This document shows positions 60,843 through 64,000 of a stretch of DNA of 64,000 bases, one piece after another. The notes under the pieces are model-generated. The model saw only the letters and a list, made by a program, of their open reading frames with translations. It ran no database searches and was not told the origin of the DNA. The stretch is from Mycolicibacterium aurum. Lineage in GTDB: Bacteria; Actinomycetota; Actinomycetes; Mycobacteriales; Mycobacteriaceae. The stretch covers positions 558,001-622,000 of the forward strand of contig LT549889.1 in the NCBI GenBank assembly GCA_900078775.1, read 5' to 3'. Each line of letters opens with the position of its first letter. The first letter of the stretch is position 1. A program made the position numbers and the translations under genes.

Positions 60843-62441
60843 TCACATCCTGAATACGCCGAAGCCGCGGCGGCCTTCGACAACGTTGGAATGGGCTGCG
60901 GACAGGGCCATCCCGATCACCGAGCGGGTGTCGCGGGGATCGATGACACCGTCGTCGTAGATGCGGGCCGAGACGAAGAACGAGTGCGATTCGCGCTCGA
61001 TCTGGGCCTCGATCTCAGTGGTGCGCTTGGCGTCGGCCTCGTGGTCGAACTCGCGGCCCGCGGCCTGCGCGGCGGCCTTGCCGACGATGGACAGCACACC
61101 GGCCAGCTGCGCGGCTCCCATCACCGCGAGCTTGGCGTTCACCCAGGTGAACATGAACCGGGGATCGTATGCGCGCCCGGACATCCCGTAATTCCCGGCG
61201 CCGAACGAGCCACCCATGTTGATGGTGATGTGCGGGACGGTGCTGTTGGTGACGGCGTTGATCATCTTCGCGCCGTCCTTGATGATGCCGCCTTGCTCGT
61301 ACTCGGCGCCCACCATGAACCCGGTGACGTTCTGCAGGAAGATCAGCGGGGTGTCCGTCTGGTTGGCCAGGAGAATGAATTCCGTTGCCTTCTTGGATTC
61401 TTCGCTGAAGAGTACACCTCGGGTGTTGGCCAGGATGCCGACCGGGAAGCCGTGGATGGAGGCCCATCCGGTGGCCAGGCTGGTGCCCCAGCGCGGCTTG
61501 TACTCGGAGAACCGGGACCCGTCCGCGATGCGGGCGATGACCTCACGCGGGTCGAACGGGACGCGTGAGTCGCCCGAGGCGATACCGAGCAGTTCCTCGT
61601 CGTCGAACAGTGGCGCGTCCGCGGGTTGGGTGGGGCCGGGGCCGAGTTTGCGCCAGTTCAGGTGCGCGACGATATCGCGGCCGATGCGGATGGCGTCGAC
61701 CTCGTCGACGGCGAAGTAGTCGCCGAGGCCGGACACCCGGGTGTGCATGTCGGCGCCGCCGAGCGACTCGTCGTCGGACTCTTCGCCGGTGGCCATCTTC
61801 ACCAGCGGAGGCCCGCCGAGGAAGACCTTGGCCTGTTGGTCGACGAGCACCGCGTAGTCGCACATGCCGGGGACGTAGGCGCCGCCCGCCGTGGAGTTGC
61901 CGAAGACCAGGGAGATGGTCGGGATGCCCATCGACGACAGTTCGGTGAGGTTCTGGAAGATCTTGCCCGCGTGCACGAACAGTTCGGACTGGGTGGGCAG
62001 GTCGGCGCCGCCGGACTCCACGAGGTACACCACCGGCAACCGGTTCACCCGCGCGATCTCCAAGGCGCGCAGGTTCTTTCGCAGGGTGTACGGGTTCATG
62101 GTGCCGCCCCGGACGGTCGGGTCGTGCGCGATGATCATGCACTCGACGCCGGACACCACGCCGACGCCGGTGACGATCGCGGCGCCGACGTTGAACTCGG
62201 TGCCCCAGGCGGCCAGTGCGGACAGTTCCATGAACGGCGCATCGCGGTCGACGAGCAGTTCGATGCGCTCCCTGGCAAGCAGTCGGCCGCGGTCGTGGTG
62301 GCGCTTGACGTAGCGCTCACCGCCGCCTGCGGCCACCAGTTCCAGTTGCTCGTTGAGTGCGGCCACCGCCGCCGATTGGACGCTGTGGTTGTTGCGGAAG
62401 GTCTCGGAGGTGGTGTCCACATCCGATGTCAGGACAGTCAT
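60843..62441 (-). CDS. acyl-CoA carboxylase carboxyltransferase subunit
   Basis: The 532-residue beta subunit has the two crotonase-like halves of carboxyltransferases: LIDRDAPFMELSALAAWGTEF-type sequence near 63, GGADLPTQSELFVHAGKIFQNL near 155, and FLQNVTGFMVGAEYEQGGIIKDGAKM near 370 with GGSFGAGNYGMSGRAYDPRFMFTW near 405. This is the MCC/GCC branch rather than AccD4-6 propionyl/acetyl type. It should work with the alpha subunit next to it on a branched enoyl-CoA. It is the first gene of the operon and lies 40 bases from the palindrome at 62481. Confidence 0.92.
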   Translation of the reverse strand: MTVLTSDVDTTSETFRNNHSVQSAAVAALNEQLELVAAGGGERYVKRHHDRGRLLARERIELLVDRDAPFMELSALAAWGTEFNVGAAIVTGVGVVSGVECMIIAHDPTVRGGTMNPYTLRKNLRALEIARVNRLPVVYLVESGGADLPTQSELFVHAGKIFQNLTELSSMGIPTISLVFGNSTAGGAYVPGMCDYAVLVDQQAKVFLGGPPLVKMATGEESDDESLGGADMHTRVSGLGDYFAVDEVDAIRIGRDIVAHLNWRKLGPGPTQPADAPLFDDEELLGIASGDSRVPFDPREVIARIADGSRFSEYKPRWGTSLATGWASIHGFPVGILANTRGVLFSEESKKATEFILLANQTDTPLIFLQNVTGFMVGAEYEQGGIIKDGAKMINAVTNSTVPHITINMGGSFGAGNYGMSGRAYDPRFMFTWVNAKLAVMGAAQLAGVLSIVGKAAAQAAGREFDHEADAKRTTEIEAQIERESHSFFVSARIYDDGVIDPRDTRSVIGMALSAAHSNVVEGRRGFGVFRM

Positions 62442-62480
62442 CGGGGTCCTTTTCGATACGTGCTGACGAACTGAACAGAG

Positions 62481-62502
62481 TTAGTGAATGCCCATACACT
62501 AA
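62481..62502 (-). promoter_or_regulatory. palindromic operator before the carboxylase operon
   Basis: TTAGTG-A-ATG-CC-CAT-A-CACTAA is a 22-base near-perfect palindrome, 40 bases upstream of the carboxyltransferase start. A related site lies at 63576. A TetR- or FadR-type acyl-CoA-responsive repressor is the natural candidate; none is encoded nearby in the window. Confidence 0.65.
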
Positions 62503-62607
62503 GTGGCGGATGAGCTGTGGAGGAGAGGTAAATCGAGGAACACCCCCAACTGGGGAGATAAGGAATACGTGCGGAGTAGTGCCCCGCGAGGCTTGGCGGG
62601 AAGCAAC

Positions 62608-63537
62608 TCAGGATTCGCTGAAGCCGGCGGCATTCCGCGCCTGGCGGTACTGGGCGACCAGGGTGTCGATGACGTCCTGCACGGTGGCGACGGCATTCAC
62701 GCCGGACACGCTGTGGCCGGCGCTCCATGCGGACCGGTTGGCCAGCAGCTGGTCTTGCGCAAACCCGCGTCGGGTGTCCTCCTCGTCGTCCTGCTGCTCG
62801 AGCCAGCAGCTCAGCAGACTGGCGGGAATGCCGCCGACCCGATCGGAGAGCCGCACATCATCGAGCGTGGAGGCGACCAGCGCGGCCCGGTAGTCGGGGC
62901 TCGCACCGCTCTGGTGTGTCGCGATGAACCTGGTGCCGAGGTAGGCCAGGTCGATGCCGAGCACCTCGGCGGCCAGGATGGCGTGTCCGTCGCTGATCCC
63001 GCCGGCCAGCACCAACGGTCCGGCGAACTGCTCGCGGACCGCGCGAACGAAGGCGAACGGGTTCGCCCATCCGGTCTGTCCGCCGGCGCCCGCGGTCAGC
63101 AGGACGAGGCCGTCGGCGCCGGCATCCAGCGCACGCCAGGCGTGCTGCAGGCTGGCGACGTCGGCGAACACCAGTGCGCCCGCGTCATGGAGCGGGCGCA
63201 CGACGGGCGCGGGGGAGCCGACGCTGGTGATCACGAGTTCGGTGCCGTGCTGGATCAGGGTGCTCAGGTCGGCGTCGAGTCGGGCATTGCTGCGGTGGAC
63301 GACCAGGTTCGGTGCGACGGGTGCGGCGTGCGTCTCCAGTTCCCCTTTCATCCGGCTCAACCACTCGTGTAACTCGCGATCGGTGGCGGCGTTGTGGGTG
63401 GGGAATGAACCGATCACGCCACCGCGGCAGGCCGAGATCACCAGTTCGGGGGTGGACACGCTGGTCATCGGCGCGGCGATCGCGGGTAGTCGCAGTCGAT
63501 CCGACCATGGGAGGGAATTCGGGGAAACGGTTGCCAC
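62608..63537 (-). CDS. nitronate monooxygenase family protein
   Basis: The 309-residue TIM-barrel flavoprotein has LPAIAAPMTSVSTPELVISACRGGVIGSFP near 14-43, the FMN-phosphate region GLVLLTAGAGGQTGWANPFAF near 155-175, and VLAGGISDGHAILAAEVLGIDLAYLGTRFIAT near 190-222. The family includes 2-nitropropane dioxygenase/nitronate monooxygenases and enoyl-reductase-like FabK proteins. The GTG at 63537 is preceded by GAGGTGC and gives the normal N-terminus; the frame upstream to 63768 is not coding. It is transcribed toward the carboxylase operon. Confidence 0.88.
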   Translation of the reverse strand: MATVSPNSLPWSDRLRLPAIAAPMTSVSTPELVISACRGGVIGSFPTHNAATDRELHEWLSRMKGELETHAAPVAPNLVVHRSNARLDADLSTLIQHGTELVITSVGSPAPVVRPLHDAGALVFADVASLQHAWRALDAGADGLVLLTAGAGGQTGWANPFAFVRAVREQFAGPLVLAGGISDGHAILAAEVLGIDLAYLGTRFIATHQSGASPDYRAALVASTLDDVRLSDRVGGIPASLLSCWLEQQDDEEDTRRGFAQDQLLANRSAWSAGHSVSGVNAVATVQDVIDTLVAQYRQARNAAGFSES

Positions 63538-63575
63538 GGCGCACCTCGTATGGGAATCGTGAAGAAAGTCGAAAA

Positions 63576-63597
63576 TTAGTGAATGGAAGATAACTAA
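63576..63597 (-). promoter_or_regulatory. second TTAGTG-type site, before the nitronate monooxygenase
   Basis: TTAGTGAATG at 63576-63585 is identical to the left half of the site at 62481; the right half, ATAACTAA, is weaker. A single half-site-like TAGTGAAT also lies at 63721-63728. It suggests one regulator for the two leftward units. Confidence 0.5.
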
Positions 63598-63691
63598 GCG
63601 GTTGATCATGGTCAACCGACACCCTTTGTCGATGGCCCCCTCCGAGCGGTCAACCTGCTGGTAATCCGCCGCAGGGTGAGCGCCTTGACAA

Positions 63692-63707
63692 AGGTGATGC
63701 ACGTCAC
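63692..63707. promoter_or_regulatory. inverted repeat upstream of the last gene
   Basis: GGTGA-N6-TCACC follows TTGACA (63685-63690), a good -35. It may control the rightward gene at 63792. Confidence 0.35.
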
Positions 63708-63791
63708 CAATGATGTGCGCTAGTGAATCCGTGACAGCTTCTGGCTCATCGCCCCTGTTCGCGGTCATACGCCGTTCCGAGGAGGCCCGAG

Positions 63792-64000
63792 ATAGATACG
63801 CGTGTCTCGACCGCAGTCAACGGGTTTGCGCACGTCGCGGACCAGTTGGCTGATGCGTGTGCTGTGCGGGCAGGCGTCGGTGGCGCCGCCCAGGAACCGA
63901 GTTCGGATCTTTCCGCGTTGTTGGACGCGTTGGGTCGGGTACGTGAGGTCGGGCAGTCGGCCGAGGTGCTCGACACCGCAGGTCGCGAACTCTGCGCCGC
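63792..64000 (+). CDS. partial rightward gene, probably a regulator, possible ATA start
   Basis: GGAGG at 63781-63785 is followed after six bases by ATA at 63792, from which a frame stays open to the end of the window. It would read IDTRVSTAVNGFAHVADQ, later SDLSALLDALGRVREVGQSA, and end RELCA. No ATG or GTG with a binding site lies in this frame nearby; an internal TTG at 63846 is possible. Codon use is typical of coding DNA in the region. The LLDALGRVRE...LDTAGRELC pattern recalls the start of GAF-LuxR type regulators, but too little is visible to be sure. Confidence 0.5.
   Translation, partial: MDTRVSTAVNGFAHVADQLADACAVRAGVGGAAQEPSSDLSALLDALGRVREVGQSAEVLDTAGRELCA

Noticed and set aside
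59381..60853. A 490-codon plus-strand frame opposite the biotin carboxylase gene
   Set aside because: Shadow of a well-supported carboxylase gene; no start signal and no conserved sequence.
62583..62600. A terminator after the nitronate monooxygenase gene (CCCGC-N8-GCGGG)
   Set aside because: The stem has only five pairs with a long loop and no T-run; chance occurrence is likely at this GC content.
1..64000. tRNA, rRNA, CRISPR array, insertion sequence or prophage
   Set aside because: No cloverleaf with a GGTTCGA-type T arm, no repeated spacer units, no transposase or integrase, and no terminal repeats with target duplication were found.

Overview
The window is high-GC actinobacterial DNA with the gene content of a fast-growing mycobacterium (Mycolicibacterium/Mycobacterium type). 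The diagnostic features are a complete yrbE-mceABCDEF lipid-importer operon with its Mce-associated genes, a hemophore-related secreted protein, two P450 genes, an MmpS-like secreted protein, an ANTAR regulator, a CsbD-like protein and many GTG starts. No rRNA, tRNA, CRISPR array or insertion sequence was seen.

Region 1 (1-21 kb) is mixed housekeeping and accessory DNA. It holds a partial MFS transporter, an SDR/XRE divergent pair, a hemophore-like gene with a proline-rich secreted partner, a TetR-P450 pair with a probable leaderless promoter, a GAF-ANTAR protein, and an AraC regulator next to a 36-residue zinc ribbon. It continues with a frameshifted metallo-beta-lactamase-fold gene, TesB, heme oxygenase, an alpha/beta hydrolase, YaeQ, a beta-propeller gene of unlike composition, a HAD phosphatase, a lipase maturation factor, YihY, an SDR plus TIM-barrel pair, a metallophosphoesterase and CsbD. 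Three remnants of dead genes were found by reading between the genes.

Region 2 (21-43.5 kb) looks like one regulon. A leftward operon encodes a single-domain VOC ring-cleavage-type protein, an FAH-family hydrolase, an acetoacetyl-CoA-ligase-type synthetase, a class A flavin monooxygenase and an NTF2-like protein. A TetR gene is divergent from it. To the right lie an HsaA-like flavin monooxygenase, a PDR/VanB reductase, and a long operon: P450, ferredoxin, yrbE pair, mceA-F and five accessory genes. Four promoters in the region share the inverted repeat TTGAY-N5-RTCAA over the -35 element, and three also carry an abutting GACT-N3-AGTC palindrome. I infer import of a hydrophobic substrate by the Mce system, then oxygenation, ring cleavage, hydrolysis and CoA activation, all under the TetR protein. 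The substrate cannot be read from the sequence.

Region 3 (43.5-51.3 kb) has an NTF2-like/SDR pair, an NAD(P)-binding protein, and an AceE-type E1 with an E2 that lacks an E3-binding domain, divergent from an Lrp/AsnC regulator. It ends with a TetR/AveC-type divergent pair sharing a perfect 22-bp palindrome.

Region 4 (51.3-64 kb) contains Kup and a long leftward operon resembling acyclic-terpene or branched-acyl-CoA catabolism: carboxyltransferase, biotin carboxylase, enoyl-CoA hydratase, a TIGR03084-like protein, AtuA, acyl-CoA dehydrogenase, a second hydratase and an SMR pump. A nitronate-monooxygenase-like gene lies upstream. Both of these transcription units have TTAGTG-type palindromes. 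The window ends inside a rightward gene whose best-placed start codon reads ATA.
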